A stretch of 64,000 nucleotides of DNA, taken from assembly GCA_019670725.1 (NCBI GenBank), contig AP024629.1:2852001-2916000 (forward strand), in the 5' to 3' direction. Under the pieces are notes generated by a model. It saw only the letters and a program-made list of their open reading frames with translations. It was not told the DNA's origin and made no database searches. How positions within the stretch are numbered: the first letter of the stretch is position 1; the number at the start of each line of letters is the position of its first letter. This DNA is from Alphaproteobacteria bacterium SO-S41. Its GTDB lineage: Bacteria; Pseudomonadota; Alphaproteobacteria; Micropepsales; Micropepsaceae. Position numbers and translations under genes: made by a program. Below, one piece after another: positions 1-9,044 of this stretch.

Positions 1-932
1 AAGGCGGCCTGCTCGATGTCGAGATCGACCCGAAATTCGCCGAGAACCAGCTCGTCTATATCTACTATGTCGAGGCAGCCGACCCGCAGCCCGACGACGC
101 CAAGGAGCCCGGCGACACCCGCACGGGCACGAAGCCCAATGACGACATCATCCTGAAAGGCGGCGCCGTCGCGCGTGGCCGGCTCGAAGGCAATGAGATC
201 AAGGAACTCACCACCATCTGGCGTCAGGAGCCCAAGGAGATCGGCCGCGGCCATTTCGGCGGCCGCCTCGCCTTCGCGCCCGACGGTAAGCTCTTCATCT
301 CCTCCGGCGAGCGCCAGCGCTTCGATCCCGCGCAGGACCTGAAGGGCAATCTTGGCAAGATTATCCGTATCAACCCGGACGGCTCGACACCCAGCGACAA
401 CCCCTTCATCGCCCAGGGCGGCCGCGCCGACATCTATTCGATGGGGCACCGCAACCCGCTCGGCCTCGCGATCCATCCGACGACCGGCGCACTCTGGGAA
501 AACGAGATGGGCCCGAAGGGCGGCGACGAGATCAACATCATCGAGCCCGGCAAGAACTATGGCTGGCCGATCGTCAGCGACGGCGACAATTACGACGACA
601 CGCCGATCCCCGACCACAAGACGCGGCCCGAATTCCAGGCGCCGATCATCTCGTGGAACCCGGTGATCTCGCCCAGCGGCATGGCCTTCTACACCGCCGA
701 TCTGTTTCCGACCTGGAAGGGCAGCGTCCTGCTCGGCGGCCTCTCCTCGACCGCCCTCATCCGCGTGATGCTCGACGGCGACAAGGTCACCGGCGAGGAG
801 CGCATCACCACCGGCCAGCGCATTCGCGACGTCATCCAGGCGCCCGACGGCGCGATCCTGCTGCTCACCGAAGGCACCGCCGACGGCGATCCCGCGGATG
901 GCCAGCTCTGGCGCCTCACGCCCGCGAAATAG
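1..932 (+). CDS. PQQ-dependent sugar dehydrogenase, 5'-truncated by window edge
   Basis: This is the C-terminal part of a soluble glucose/sorbosone-dehydrogenase-like beta-propeller (YliI/Asd family), read in frame from base 3 to the TAG at 930-932. About 309 residues are visible. The family oxidises aldose sugars in the periplasm using PQQ. Diagnostic stretches are GHFGGRLAFAPDGKLFIS, GKIIRINPDGS, a MGHRNPLGLAI motif and GGDEINIIEPGKNYGWP, all typical blade motifs. The start and any signal peptide lie outside the window. The substrate cannot be read from the sequence. The next gene begins 41 bases downstream on the same strand. Confidence 0.88.
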   Translation, partial: GGLLDVEIDPKFAENQLVYIYYVEAADPQPDDAKEPGDTRTGTKPNDDIILKGGAVARGRLEGNEIKELTTIWRQEPKEIGRGHFGGRLAFAPDGKLFISSGERQRFDPAQDLKGNLGKIIRINPDGSTPSDNPFIAQGGRADIYSMGHRNPLGLAIHPTTGALWENEMGPKGGDEINIIEPGKNYGWPIVSDGDNYDDTPIPDHKTRPEFQAPIISWNPVISPSGMAFYTADLFPTWKGSVLLGGLSSTALIRVMLDGDKVTGEERITTGQRIRDVIQAPDGAILLLTEGTADGDPADGQLWRLTPAK

Positions 933-973
933 TCGGCGCTGACAATCTGTCGGTCCGCGGTTAGATTCGATTC

Positions 974-3454
974 ATGAGTGAGGGGGACGCGCCGCCCGCG
1001 GGGGGAATGCCCAGCTTTGAGACCCGCGGTCTCGAGGAGATGCCGGCATTAGCCCGCGCGACCGACTGGGCGGCGACACCGCTCGGCCCCATGGAAAGCT
1101 GGTCGCCCGGCCTCCGACTCGCCTTCGATATCGTGATGTCCTCCGGCTTCCCGATGGCGCTGCGCTGGGGGCCGGACTTCCTGCTCATCTACAACGACGC
1201 CTACCGCCCCATTCTCGGCGACAAGCACCCCGCCGCCTTCGCCCGTCCTTCGCGCGAGGTGTGGGCCGAGGTCTGGGCGGACATCGAAGCCGCTCATCAG
1301 GCGGTCTTCAGCGGCGCCACCAAGGCGCTCTACGCCGAAGACCTGCCGCTCCGCCTCAAGCGGCACGGCGGCCAATGGGACGAGGGCAATTTCACCTTCA
1401 GCTACAGCCCCATGCCCGACGCGACCGCGCCGAACGGCATCGGCGGCGTCCTCGTCACCGCCGTCGAAACCACCCGCCGCGTCACCGCTGAACGCGCGCT
1501 GGAATCCGAGCGCGCCTTCCTCACCAATCTCTTCCAGAACGCGCCCAGCTTCATGGCCGTGCTGCGTGGGCCCGAGCATCGCTTCGAACTCGCCAACGAC
1601 GCCTATCTCAGGCTGATCGGTAACCGCGACCTCGTGGGCAAGCCGATCCGCGAGGCTCTGCCCGACATCGAAGGCCAGGGCTTCTTTGAACTGCTCGACA
1701 GTGTCCGGGAAACCGGCCGCACCTTCACCGGCCGCGCGATCCGCGCGCTGATCCGCCGCAACGCCGGCGGGCAGCCGGAAGAGCGCTATGTCGATCTGAT
1801 GTACCAGCCCTTCGGCGCGCTCGGCGCCGCGGATGCCGGCATCTTCGTCGAAGGCTTCGACGTCACCGAACGCATCGTCGCGGAGACCGCGCTCCAGCGC
1901 CTCAACCAGTCGCTCGAGGCAGAGGTCGCCCAGCGCACGCATGAGCGCGATCGCGTCTGGCAGAACTCGCAGGACCTCTTCGTCGTCATCAACGCCGACG
2001 CCTCCATCGCCGCGGCCAATCCCGCCTGGGCGACGCTGCTCGGCTGGTCCCCGGAAGAGATCACCGGCCGGCACTTCCTCAGCTTCATCCATCTCGACGA
2101 CCACGCGTCAGGCACCGCCGCCTATATGGATGCCAAGCGCGACATCCTGCCGAACGTGGAACTGCGCATACGCCACAAGGACGACAGCTATCGCTGGATC
2201 TCCTGGGCGGCCTCGCCCGACGGCGAGCGCGTCTTCGCCAGCGGCCGCCACATCACCGCGCAGAAGCAGGCGGAGGAAGAGCTCGCCATCGCCCAAGACG
2301 CCCTCCGCCAGTCGCAGAAGATGGAAGCGGTGGGTCAGCTCACCGGCGGCATCGCGCACGATTTCAACAATCTGCTTCAGGGCATCACCGGCTCGCTCGA
2401 TCTCGTGCAGAAGCGCATCGCGCAGGGCCGCCACGGCGAGCTTGACCGCTTCATCACGGGCGCGATGAGCGCCGCCCAGCGCGCCGCCGCCCTCACCCAC
2501 CGCCTGCTCGCCTTCTCGCGCCGCCAGCCGCTCGATCCGCGGCCCGTTCCGGCGAACCCGCTCGTCTCCTCGATGGACGATCTCCTGCGCCGTACATTGG
2601 GTGAGCGCATCTCGCTGAATGTCGAACTCGCGCCCGATCTCTGGCTGACGCGCTGCGATCCCAACCAGTTGGAGAACGCGATCCTCAACCTCGCCATCAA
2701 TGCGCGCGACGCGATGCCCGATGGCGGGCGGCTCCATATCGAAACTTGCAATGTCCGCTTCGACGTGCGCGACGCGCTGCGCAGCCGCGATGTCCGCGCC
2801 GGCGACTATGTCTGCATCGTCGTCACCGACAACGGCACGGGCATGGACGCCGACACGCTCGCCAAGGCGTTCGATCCCTTCTTCACGACCAAGCCGCTGG
2901 GCCAGGGCACGGGACTTGGCCTCTCGATGATCTACGGCTTCGCGCACCAGTCGGGTGGCGAGGTGAAGATCCAGAGCCAGCTCGGCAAGGGCACGATCGT
3001 CAAACTCTATCTGCCGCGTCATGTCGGCGATGCCGACGCCGACGAGGCCGCCACGGGCGGCAAGGCCGCGGATGCGCCCGCGACCGGCGAGATCGTGCTC
3101 GTCGTCGAGGACGAACCCGTCGTCCGCGCACTCATTCTCGAAATCCTCGCCGACCTCGGCTACCAGGCGCTCGAAGCCGCCGACGGCCCGTCGGGCCTCG
3201 CCATCCTGCAGTCCGACGTGCGCATCGACCTGCTGGTCAGCGATGTCGGCCTGCCCGGGCTCAACGGCCGCCAGCTCGCCGACGCCGCCCGCCTCGTCCG
3301 CCCCGGCCTCAAGGTCCTCTTCATGACGGGCTATGCCGAAAGCATGGTCGGCGCCGCCGGCTCCCTCGCCCCCGGCATGACCGTCATCACCAAACCCTTT
3401 GCCATGGAAGTCCTCGCCAGCCGCATCCGCGCCATCATCGCGGACGAGGGGTGA
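974..3454 (+). CDS. Hybrid sensor histidine kinase with three PAS domains and a C-terminal receiver
   Basis: This is an 826-residue, apparently cytoplasmic kinase with no membrane segment. In order: a PAS-like region at about 25-165 that opens with the DWAATPLGPMESW motif common in this family, a second PAS at about 175-305, a short coiled coil, a third PAS at about 325-440, and then HisKA. The phospho-accepting His462 sits in GGIAHDFNNLLQG. The HATPase domain follows, with an N box near 573 (NLAINARDAMPDGG) and DNGTGMD near 619. The receiver starts near 709 with VVEDEP and has its phospho-Asp in LLVSDVGLPG near 757. The signal sensed is unknown. No partner regulator is adjacent, so output may go through a phosphorelay. 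Confidence 0.92.
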   Translation: MSEGDAPPAGGMPSFETRGLEEMPALARATDWAATPLGPMESWSPGLRLAFDIVMSSGFPMALRWGPDFLLIYNDAYRPILGDKHPAAFARPSREVWAEVWADIEAAHQAVFSGATKALYAEDLPLRLKRHGGQWDEGNFTFSYSPMPDATAPNGIGGVLVTAVETTRRVTAERALESERAFLTNLFQNAPSFMAVLRGPEHRFELANDAYLRLIGNRDLVGKPIREALPDIEGQGFFELLDSVRETGRTFTGRAIRALIRRNAGGQPEERYVDLMYQPFGALGAADAGIFVEGFDVTERIVAETALQRLNQSLEAEVAQRTHERDRVWQNSQDLFVVINADASIAAANPAWATLLGWSPEEITGRHFLSFIHLDDHASGTAAYMDAKRDILPNVELRIRHKDDSYRWISWAASPDGERVFASGRHITAQKQAEEELAIAQDALRQSQKMEAVGQLTGGIAHDFNNLLQGITGSLDLVQKRIAQGRHGELDRFITGAMSAAQRAAALTHRLLAFSRRQPLDPRPVPANPLVSSMDDLLRRTLGERISLNVELAPDLWLTRCDPNQLENAILNLAINARDAMPDGGRLHIETCNVRFDVRDALRSRDVRAGDYVCIVVTDNGTGMDADTLAKAFDPFFTTKPLGQGTGLGLSMIYGFAHQSGGEVKIQSQLGKGTIVKLYLPRHVGDADADEAATGGKAADAPATGEIVLVVEDEPVVRALILEILADLGYQALEAADGPSGLAILQSDVRIDLLVSDVGLPGLNGRQLADAARLVRPGLKVLFMTGYAESMVGAAGSLAPGMTVITKPFAMEVLASRIRAIIADEG

Positions 3455-3480
3455 GCGCTTAGCGCCTAACCCACCCCCAA

Positions 3481-3562
3481 TGTCATGGTCCGCGAAGGCG
3501 GACCATCTACGGCTTCCGGACCACGCAAAGTCGTGGATGGTCTGCCTCCGCAGACCATGACA
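3481..3562. repeat. REP-like long palindrome (TGTCATGGTC ends)
   Basis: This is an intergenic inverted repeat of about 82 bases. The outer arms are TGTCATGGTC (3481-3490) and GACCATGACA (3553-3562), and there are nested inner hairpins of the GGTCCGCNNNGCGGACC type. It lies between the hybrid kinase and the next gene, in a 294-base gap that otherwise holds only the palindrome at 3601. Two other elements in the window (46617-46695 and 62545-62657) also begin GTCAT and end ATGAC. Confidence 0.7.
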
Positions 3563-3600
3563 GCCAGAAGCCATCTACGCCGCTGCCAGCCACAGCCGAC

Positions 3601-3660
3601 ACTTCTCCCCGTCCTTACGGGGAGAAGTGGCCTCGCGGCACGCGAGGTCGATGAGGGGCC
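3601..3660. repeat. Double-hairpin palindromic repeat
   Basis: A perfect 12-base inverted repeat (ACTTCTCCCCGT / ACGGGGAGAAGT, 4-base loop) is followed at once by a second perfect hairpin (CCTCGCG gca CGCGAGG). This looks like the intergenic palindromes scattered in many alphaproteobacterial genomes. There is no T-run, so it is not a classical terminator. Confidence 0.7.
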
Positions 3661-3748
3661 GTTCTCCGCAGGCGAGTGCCTGCGTCAACTGAGCACCTCC
3701 CCTCTGCCCGCACCCGCGCTAGCCTCCAAGGAAAACGGGGGAACGATC

Positions 3749-4909
3749 ATGCGGACCATCCTCGGCGCAGCCCTCGCTGCCAGCCTCGCCCTCACCACCG
3801 TCCACGCCGAAGACAAAGCCCCGAACCCGCCGCTCTTCAGCGAACAGGTCGGCGCCTTCGATCCCGCCGCGCCGCTGCCGGAAGACAAAGGCGGCCTGCT
3901 CGCCCAGGCGCTCGCGCTCTACGGCCGCGAGGATCTGCGCGACCGCCTGATGGCCGCGAAGAAGATCGCGCCCTGCACCGTCGATGCCGCGCATCCCGAC
4001 GCCGTCCAGGCCATCGTCGACGGCGCGAACGCCAGCGGTCTGCTCATCATCAACGAGGCGCATTACGAACCGCGCGGTCGCGCGCTGATCGGCCGCGTGC
4101 TCGAACGCCTCCATGCCGACGGCTTCACCGTCTACGCCGCCGAAACCTTCGCCGCGGATGTTAGGGGCCCGGACTTCGCGGCGCGCCCCTGGCCGGCCTT
4201 CGACGATGGCGGCTACAGCAACGATCCCGTCTTCGGCCGCACGATGCGCAGCGCGAAAGCGCTCGGCTATCGCTTCGTGGACTACGAATACGACGCGGAA
4301 GATCCGCGCATGCAGGACCCGAACGTTGACGTCGGCGTGCGCGAAGACATCCAGGCCGAGAACCTGATGGCGCGCATCTTCGCCGCCGAGCCGAACGCCA
4401 AGGCCGTTATCCATGTCGGCCACGGCCACGCGGCGGAGGTCGCGTTCAGGACGGGCGACGGCACCGAGACGCGCATGATGGCGCTGCGCCTGAAGGACAA
4501 GCTCGGCCGCGATCCCTTCACGGTGAACACGACCTACTACACCAGCCCCTCGTCCGAGCCCGCCGTCTGCACCTTCGTACCGAGCGGTCCGGATGACAGC
4601 CCGCGCATGGATCTCTTCATCGGCCTGCCCGCTCCCGCCTATGAAGACGGCCGCCCCGTTTGGCGGCGTCACGATCTCGGCGACCACGCTATCGCCGTGC
4701 CCGCCGCATTCGCGGGCCAGAGCGAGAAACTCGCCATCGAAGCCCGCCCCGCCGGCGAACCGCCGCTGGCCGTCCCGCTCGACCGCGTCCTCGTCTATCC
4801 CGGCGAAACCCTCCCCCTCCTCCTCCCGCCCGGCACCTACACCGTCCGCGCCTATTCCTGGAGCAAAGGCTGGCTGCCGGACGAGGTGCCACTTACTGTC
4901 CCCGACTAA
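3749..4909 (+). CDS. Exported protein with a ChaN/Tiki/erythromycin-esterase-like core
   Basis: The protein is 386 residues. I chose the ATG at 3749 because it directly precedes a clear signal peptide (MRTILGAALAASLALTTVHA, cleavage before ED), although the frame is open further upstream. The core has INEAHYEPRGRALIGRVLE followed by a YAAETF segment, and later VIHVGHGHAAEVA. An N-terminal E-x-H pattern with a later H-G-H resembles the ChaN/Tiki/EreA-like superfamily of metal- or haem-associated proteins. The last 90 residues look like a beta-sandwich extension. The enzymatic role is unknown and the family placement is from motif memory only. Expected location is periplasm or outside the cell. 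Confidence 0.6.
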   Translation: MRTILGAALAASLALTTVHAEDKAPNPPLFSEQVGAFDPAAPLPEDKGGLLAQALALYGREDLRDRLMAAKKIAPCTVDAAHPDAVQAIVDGANASGLLIINEAHYEPRGRALIGRVLERLHADGFTVYAAETFAADVRGPDFAARPWPAFDDGGYSNDPVFGRTMRSAKALGYRFVDYEYDAEDPRMQDPNVDVGVREDIQAENLMARIFAAEPNAKAVIHVGHGHAAEVAFRTGDGTETRMMALRLKDKLGRDPFTVNTTYYTSPSSEPAVCTFVPSGPDDSPRMDLFIGLPAPAYEDGRPVWRRHDLGDHAIAVPAAFAGQSEKLAIEARPAGEPPLAVPLDRVLVYPGETLPLLLPPGTYTVRAYSWSKGWLPDEVPLTVPD

Positions 4910-4945
4910 TCCGCCCTTCCAAGCCGCGCAGGGACGCGCCGGGTC

Positions 4946-5530
4946 ATGATCTCAAAACTTGTTATCGGAACGGCGGCACTACTGGCGGCATTTGGCCATG
5001 TCTCATTGAACCAGGACGATGTCGCGGGCTACTGCGCCTTCGGCTCTGAGCACCAGTCGGCAGACATAGAATACCTGCTGCCGGAGCAAGCGGCTTGGAT
5101 CGGCGGCGATGTCGGCTACTCAAATTTGGGCGTCATTCGATCCGGCACCTATGTCGCCGTCAGCCAGCCGCTGCCCTTTCTGATCCCATCCGAGAGTGCC
5201 TGGGGAAACGAAATGTCCCTGAGTTTCGAAGCGGGCGCCGTTCAGAGTAGAGCAGTCCGGATGTTCGGAGCGTCGCGCCTGATACTAAGCCACGCGATCC
5301 TCCCGGCCGGCACCGACCAACCACGGGCCTCCGAAACCCTCGCGGTCTACTCCTACGATGCGGGACTGATCGCGTTCTCGCACACCAAAGTCTCAGCCGG
5401 CGGCGAAAAGGCCACCGACTTCTTCATCCGCTGCAGCGGCAAGCAACACTTCCTGTTCGACAAGCTTGGACCTGACCGCGAGCCCCCGCGCCCCCCAGCG
5501 GCCAAACCCACCCAGTCACGCAACCCTTGA
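4946..5530 (+). CDS. Hypothetical exported protein
   Basis: The product is 194 residues. The N-terminus, MISKLVIGTAALLAAFGHVS, is a plausible signal peptide with a weak cleavage site. There are two cysteines (in GYCAFG and FIRCSG) and a proline-rich end. The body has alternating hydrophobic residues consistent with a small beta-rich domain. I do not recognise the family. It follows the preceding exported protein by 36 bases on the same strand, so co-transcription is possible. Confidence 0.6.
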   Translation: MISKLVIGTAALLAAFGHVSLNQDDVAGYCAFGSEHQSADIEYLLPEQAAWIGGDVGYSNLGVIRSGTYVAVSQPLPFLIPSESAWGNEMSLSFEAGAVQSRAVRMFGASRLILSHAILPAGTDQPRASETLAVYSYDAGLIAFSHTKVSAGGEKATDFFIRCSGKQHFLFDKLGPDREPPRPPAAKPTQSRNP

Positions 5531-6092
5531 CGACATAGGATATATGTCCTATATCCCTCGTACCTGCGGACGGGCCGCGGGTCGATGTCGCATGACAGGA
5601 GGGCGGCAGGATATGACGCTCGCCTTCGCCCACCTGAACAATCTCCAAAAACCGACGTTCGAACGCGCCCGCGCGGTTCAATGCCCGCCCTCGGCCCCGG
5701 AACTCCGCCTCTCCCGCACGCGACCCGCCGTTGAACCGGGCACCGCCTGCACCCTGACGCCCGTGACAAACGAAGATGCTTCGTGTCGCCTCCCCGTAAT
5801 TTTATTTCTTTCGGGGAGGCAGGGAGTACACCCCCAAAAAATTCCCGGATCAATTCCACCCCCGCCCCAGGCTGGGGCGGCGGCCGCCAAGTGTGGAATA
5901 TCCCGCCCCTTGCCCTTGGCGTCACCCTCCTGTATGAGCCGCGCCCTCAACACCTGCGGTCATCCGGGGGAGGCAGGCGGCACTCAGCCGTTTCGCCGAG
6001 GGCATATGCCCGGTCCGGACGATCCATCGCAACGCGACGTGCGCCCCGCCCGTCGCAAAAGCGCCGCGGGTCAATAAAGGTGACGGGCAATC
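5531..6092. other. Intergenic region upstream of the ribosomal operon
   Basis: No convincing gene is present in these 562 bases; the open frames are compositional. The stretch holds an AT-rich near-palindrome at about 5535-5557 (TAGGA...TCCTA), copy A of a two-copy composite repeat (5763-5863), a GC hairpin at about 5862-5880 (CGCCCCAG/CTGGGGCG), and the leader of rpsF. An AAAGGTG Shine-Dalgarno lies just before the rpsF ATG. Confidence 0.6.
5763..5863 (+). repeat. Composite intergenic repeat, copy A
   Basis: It opens with GTGACAAACGAAGATGCT and ends with AAAAAATTCC followed by GGATCAA and a CCACCCC tract. Both ends recur in the same order and orientation on the opposite strand at 31005-31114. 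Here the centre forms a hairpin, GCCTCCCCG...CGGGGAGGC (5788-5820), with an AT-rich loop. Confidence 0.7.
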
Positions 6093-6596
6093 ATGTCCTT
6101 CTATGAACACGTCTTTGTGGCGCGCCAAGACGCGACGCCGCAGGCGGTCGAGACGCTGACCGAAGAGATCAAGGGCATCCTTGAAGCGAACGGCGGCACC
6201 CTCGTCAGCCAGGAACCCTGGGGTCTGCGCACCCTGGCGTACCGCATCAACAAGAACCGCAAGGGCCACTTCGTGCTCCTCAACATCGATGCGCCCTCCA
6301 AGGCCATCGTCGAGCTCGAGCGCCTGCAGAAGATCAACGAAGACATCCTGCGCTTCATGACCGTGCGCGTCGAAGCGTTCGAGGAAGGTCCCTCCGCGAT
6401 GATGAAGTCGCGCGACCGTGACGACCGCAAGCGCGAGTTCGGCGACGGCGGCTTCGGCGGTGGCGGCGGCTTCGGCGGCGGCGGTCGTGACCGCGGCTTC
6501 GGCGGCGGCGGCGGCGGTGGCGGTCGTGACCGCGACGATCGCGGCCCGCGCCGCGACCGTGATGCAGCCCCTGCCGTTGAAGGAGGTGCCCTGTGA
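6093..6596 (+). CDS. rpsF: Small ribosomal subunit protein bS6 with glycine-rich tail
   Basis: bS6 binds 16S rRNA together with S18 in the platform of the 30S subunit. The first ~105 residues are a standard S6 ([17 protein letters not shown], then [18 protein letters not shown]). At 167 residues it is longer than the usual 95-135 because of a tail of FGGGG and RDR repeats from about residue 108. It starts an operon with rpsR and rplI, and the rpsR start overlaps its stop codon. The tail resembles RGG-type low-complexity RNA-binding tails, but its role is unknown. Confidence 0.97.
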   Translation: MSFYEHVFVARQDATPQAVETLTEEIKGILEANGGTLVSQEPWGLRTLAYRINKNRKGHFVLLNIDAPSKAIVELERLQKINEDILRFMTVRVEAFEEGPSAMMKSRDRDDRKREFGDGGFGGGGGFGGGGRDRGFGGGGGGGGRDRDDRGPRRDRDAAPAVEGGAL

Positions 6597-6853
6597 GCAC
6601 GCCCGCGAACACCGCGACCACCAACCCGACGCGCCGTCCCTTCTTCCGTCGCCGGAAGACCGATCCGTTCACGGGCCCGCAGGCCCCGAAGATCGACTAC
6701 AAGGACGTCCGTCTCCTGCAGCGCTTCATCTCCGAGCGCGGCAAGATCGTCCCGTCCCGCATCACCGCAGTGTCGGTGAAGAACCAGCGCGCCCTCGCCA
6801 AGGCGATCAAGCGCGCCCGGTTCCTCTCCCTCCTGCCCTACGTCATCGGTTAA
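6593..6853 (+). CDS. rpsR: Small ribosomal subunit protein bS18
   Basis: The product is 86 residues and is the partner of S6 on the 30S platform. Recognisable parts are [32 protein letters not shown] and the conserved [21 protein letters not shown]. The start is a GTG at 6593 that overlaps the TGA of rpsF (GTGA), which suggests translational coupling. rplI follows after 13 bases. Confidence 0.98.
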   Translation: MSTPANTATTNPTRRPFFRRRKTDPFTGPQAPKIDYKDVRLLQRFISERGKIVPSRITAVSVKNQRALAKAIKRARFLSLLPYVIG

Positions 6854-6866
6854 GGGGAGCGCCGCC

Positions 6867-7424
6867 ATGCAAATCGTTCTCCTTGAGCGGGTCGAGAAGC
6901 TCGGCCAGATGGGCGACGTCGTGAACGTGAAGCCGGGCTTTGCCCGTAACTTCCTGCTGCCGCGCGGCAAGGCGCTGCGCGCGACGAAGCTGAACATCGC
7001 GCAGTTCGAAACCCAGCGCGCCCAGCTGGAAGCCCGCAACCTGGAACGCCGCAGCGAATCCGCCGCGGTCGCCGCCAAGCTGGATGGCCAGACCTTCGTG
7101 GTCCTGCGCCAGGCCGGCGAGACCGGCATCCTCTACGGTTCGGTCAACACGCGCGACATCGCCAACGCGATCACCGAGGGCGGCTTCTCCGTCGCCCGCA
7201 ACCAGATCATCCTGGACACGCCCATCAAGTCGGTCGGCATGCACCCGGTGAAGGTCCAGCTGCATCCGGAAGTCCGCAGCAAGGTCACGCTGAACGTCGC
7301 CCGCAACGCCGACGAAGCCGAGCGCCAGGCGCGCGGCGAAGACGTCACGGTCGCGCAGGACGAGGAAGAAGCCCCCGACGCCGCCGAGATGCTGGAAACG
7401 GCCGAGGTCGAGACGGAAGAGTAA
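6867..7424 (+). CDS. rplI: Large ribosomal subunit protein bL9
   Basis: L9 binds 23S rRNA through its N-terminal domain and helps keep reading frame. The N-terminus, [19 protein letters not shown], with [15 protein letters not shown] is diagnostic. The middle helix and the C-terminal domain ([15 protein letters not shown]) are present. At 185 residues it has an extra acidic tail of about 35 residues rich in E and D, as often seen in alphaproteobacteria. It is last in the rpsF-rpsR-rplI operon, and a hairpin with a T-run follows at 7450. Confidence 0.98.
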   Translation: MQIVLLERVEKLGQMGDVVNVKPGFARNFLLPRGKALRATKLNIAQFETQRAQLEARNLERRSESAAVAAKLDGQTFVVLRQAGETGILYGSVNTRDIANAITEGGFSVARNQIILDTPIKSVGMHPVKVQLHPEVRSKVTLNVARNADEAERQARGEDVTVAQDEEEAPDAAEMLETAEVETEE

Positions 7425-7449
7425 TCTCCGCTCTACGCATTGTACTCAG

Positions 7450-7480
7450 AAAGGGCGGGCGCTCACGCGTCCGCCCTTTT
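7450..7480 (+). terminator. Rho-independent terminator after rplI
   Basis: The stem AAAGGGCGG / CCGCCCTTT is followed by T and C residues (TTTTC). It sits 26 bases after the rplI stop and separates the ribosomal operon from dnaB. Confidence 0.85.
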
Positions 7481-7568
7481 CATTCCACTAATCCACAGCA
7501 CCCACGATTCTTGTTAGAATCTAATAGACCGCGTTGCGCCCTATGCGCCGCAGGTCTCTAGTGAGCCC

Positions 7569-9044
7569 ATGACCTTCGCCTATGACAACCGCGCCGCGAC
7601 GACCGACGAGTCCGCGCTCTATCGTCAGCCGCCGCACAATATCGAGCTGGAGCAGGCGCTGATCGGCGCGCTGCTGCTCAACAACGAGTCCGCCAATCGC
7701 CTGCCGGATTTCCTCAAACCCGATCACTTCTACGCGCCGCTGCATCGCCGCCTGTTCGAGGCCGTGCTGCTCGCCCGCTCGCGCGACCAGCTCGCGACGC
7801 CGCTGACGCTGAAGACCCAATTCGACGCCGATCCCGACTTCCGCGAACTCGGCGGCTTCGCCTATCTCGTGCGCCTCGTCGAGGACGTGCCGCATGTCCG
7901 CAACCTCGAACAGTTCGCCCGCGCGATCGCCGATCTCGCCACGCGCCGCGAGCTGATCGGGCTCGGTGAAGGCCTCGTCAACGACGCCTATGACGCGCCG
8001 CTCGACTACACGCCGTCCGACCAGATCGAGACCGCCGAGCGCGCGCTCTATGCGCTCGCCGAACCCGAGAAGCGCGGCGGCGGCTTCAAATCGTTCAAGC
8101 AGGCCGCGACCATGGCGCTGCAGACCGCGGAATACGCGCGCAAGACCCGCGGCGGCACACCCGGCGTTCCCACCGGCTTTCGCAAGATCGATGAAAAGCT
8201 CGGCGGCCTGCAGAAGTCCGACCTGCTGATCCTCGCGGGCCGTCCCGGCATGGGCAAGACGGCGCTCGCCACCAACATGTGCGTCAACGCCGCCCGCGCC
8301 CGACTGAACGATCCTGAAGAAGGCGGCGTCGTCGCGTTCTTCTCGCTGGAAATGTCCGCCGAACAGCTCGCGACTCGTATCATTTCCGAAGTCTCGGAAA
8401 TTCCGCTTTGGGAAATCCGCAAGGGCAAGGTCGACGCCCGCGATTTCGGCCGCCTGATCGAGGCGGTGACGCTGCTCGAAAACCTGCCGCTCTATATCGA
8501 CGACAGCCCGGGCCTCTCGATCGCCCAGATCGCCGCCCGCTCGCGGCGGATGGCGCGCGACAAGAAGATCGGGCTCGACATGATCGTCATCGACTACCTC
8601 CAGCTCATCGAGCCGTCGGGGTTCAAGCGCCACGACAGCCGCGTGCAGGAAGTGACCGAGGTGTCGAAGGGCTTGAAGAACCTCGCCAAGGAACTGGAAG
8701 TCCCCGTCCTCGCCTGCGCCCAGCTCTCGCGCAGCGTCGACTCGCGCGACGACAAGCGCCCGGTCCTCTCCGACCTTCGCGAATCCGGCTCGATCGAGCA
8801 GGACGCCGACGTCGTGATGTTCGTGTTCCGCGAGGAGTACTACCACAAGAGCCGCGAGCCCGATCACGACGACCCCGAATACGGAAAGTGGCTGGAAAAG
8901 ATGAACCGCGTCGGCGGCAAGGCCGAAGTGCTCGTCGAAAAGCACCGCTCCGGTCCCACGGGCTCCATCCGCCTCGCCTTCGACGGCTCGTTCACCCGCT
9001 TCGACGATCTTGCGGATGATGAAGAGCTGCCCGATAGACACTGA
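7569..9044 (+). CDS. dnaB: Replicative DNA helicase DnaB
   Basis: DnaB is the hexameric fork helicase. The protein is 491 residues, a normal length. The N-terminal DnaB domain reads PPHNIELEQALIGALLLNN. The C-terminal RecA-like ATPase has Walker A GRPGMGKTALA near residue 225, FFSLEMSAEQLATR, Walker B MIVIDYLQLI and the LRESGSIEQDADVVMF motif. The gene lies downstream of the ribosomal operon and is followed without a gap by alr. A small inverted repeat (GATTC/GAATC) lies about 45 bases upstream. Confidence 0.98.
   Translation: MTFAYDNRAATTDESALYRQPPHNIELEQALIGALLLNNESANRLPDFLKPDHFYAPLHRRLFEAVLLARSRDQLATPLTLKTQFDADPDFRELGGFAYLVRLVEDVPHVRNLEQFARAIADLATRRELIGLGEGLVNDAYDAPLDYTPSDQIETAERALYALAEPEKRGGGFKSFKQAATMALQTAEYARKTRGGTPGVPTGFRKIDEKLGGLQKSDLLILAGRPGMGKTALATNMCVNAARARLNDPEEGGVVAFFSLEMSAEQLATRIISEVSEIPLWEIRKGKVDARDFGRLIEAVTLLENLPLYIDDSPGLSIAQIAARSRRMARDKKIGLDMIVIDYLQLIEPSGFKRHDSRVQEVTEVSKGLKNLAKELEVPVLACAQLSRSVDSRDDKRPVLSDLRESGSIEQDADVVMFVFREEYYHKSREPDHDDPEYGKWLEKMNRVGGKAEVLVEKHRSGPTGSIRLAFDGSFTRFDDLADDEELPDRH

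Noticed and set aside
2108-3574. Long minus-strand open frame of 488 codons opposite the hybrid kinase
   Set aside because: It is a shadow frame caused by high GC; the plus-strand kinase has full domain motifs and the minus translation has none.
5466-6077. 203-codon plus-strand frame before rpsF
   Set aside because: Proline/arginine-rich with no ribosome-binding site; it overlaps the composite repeat and hairpins, so I treat it as intergenic.
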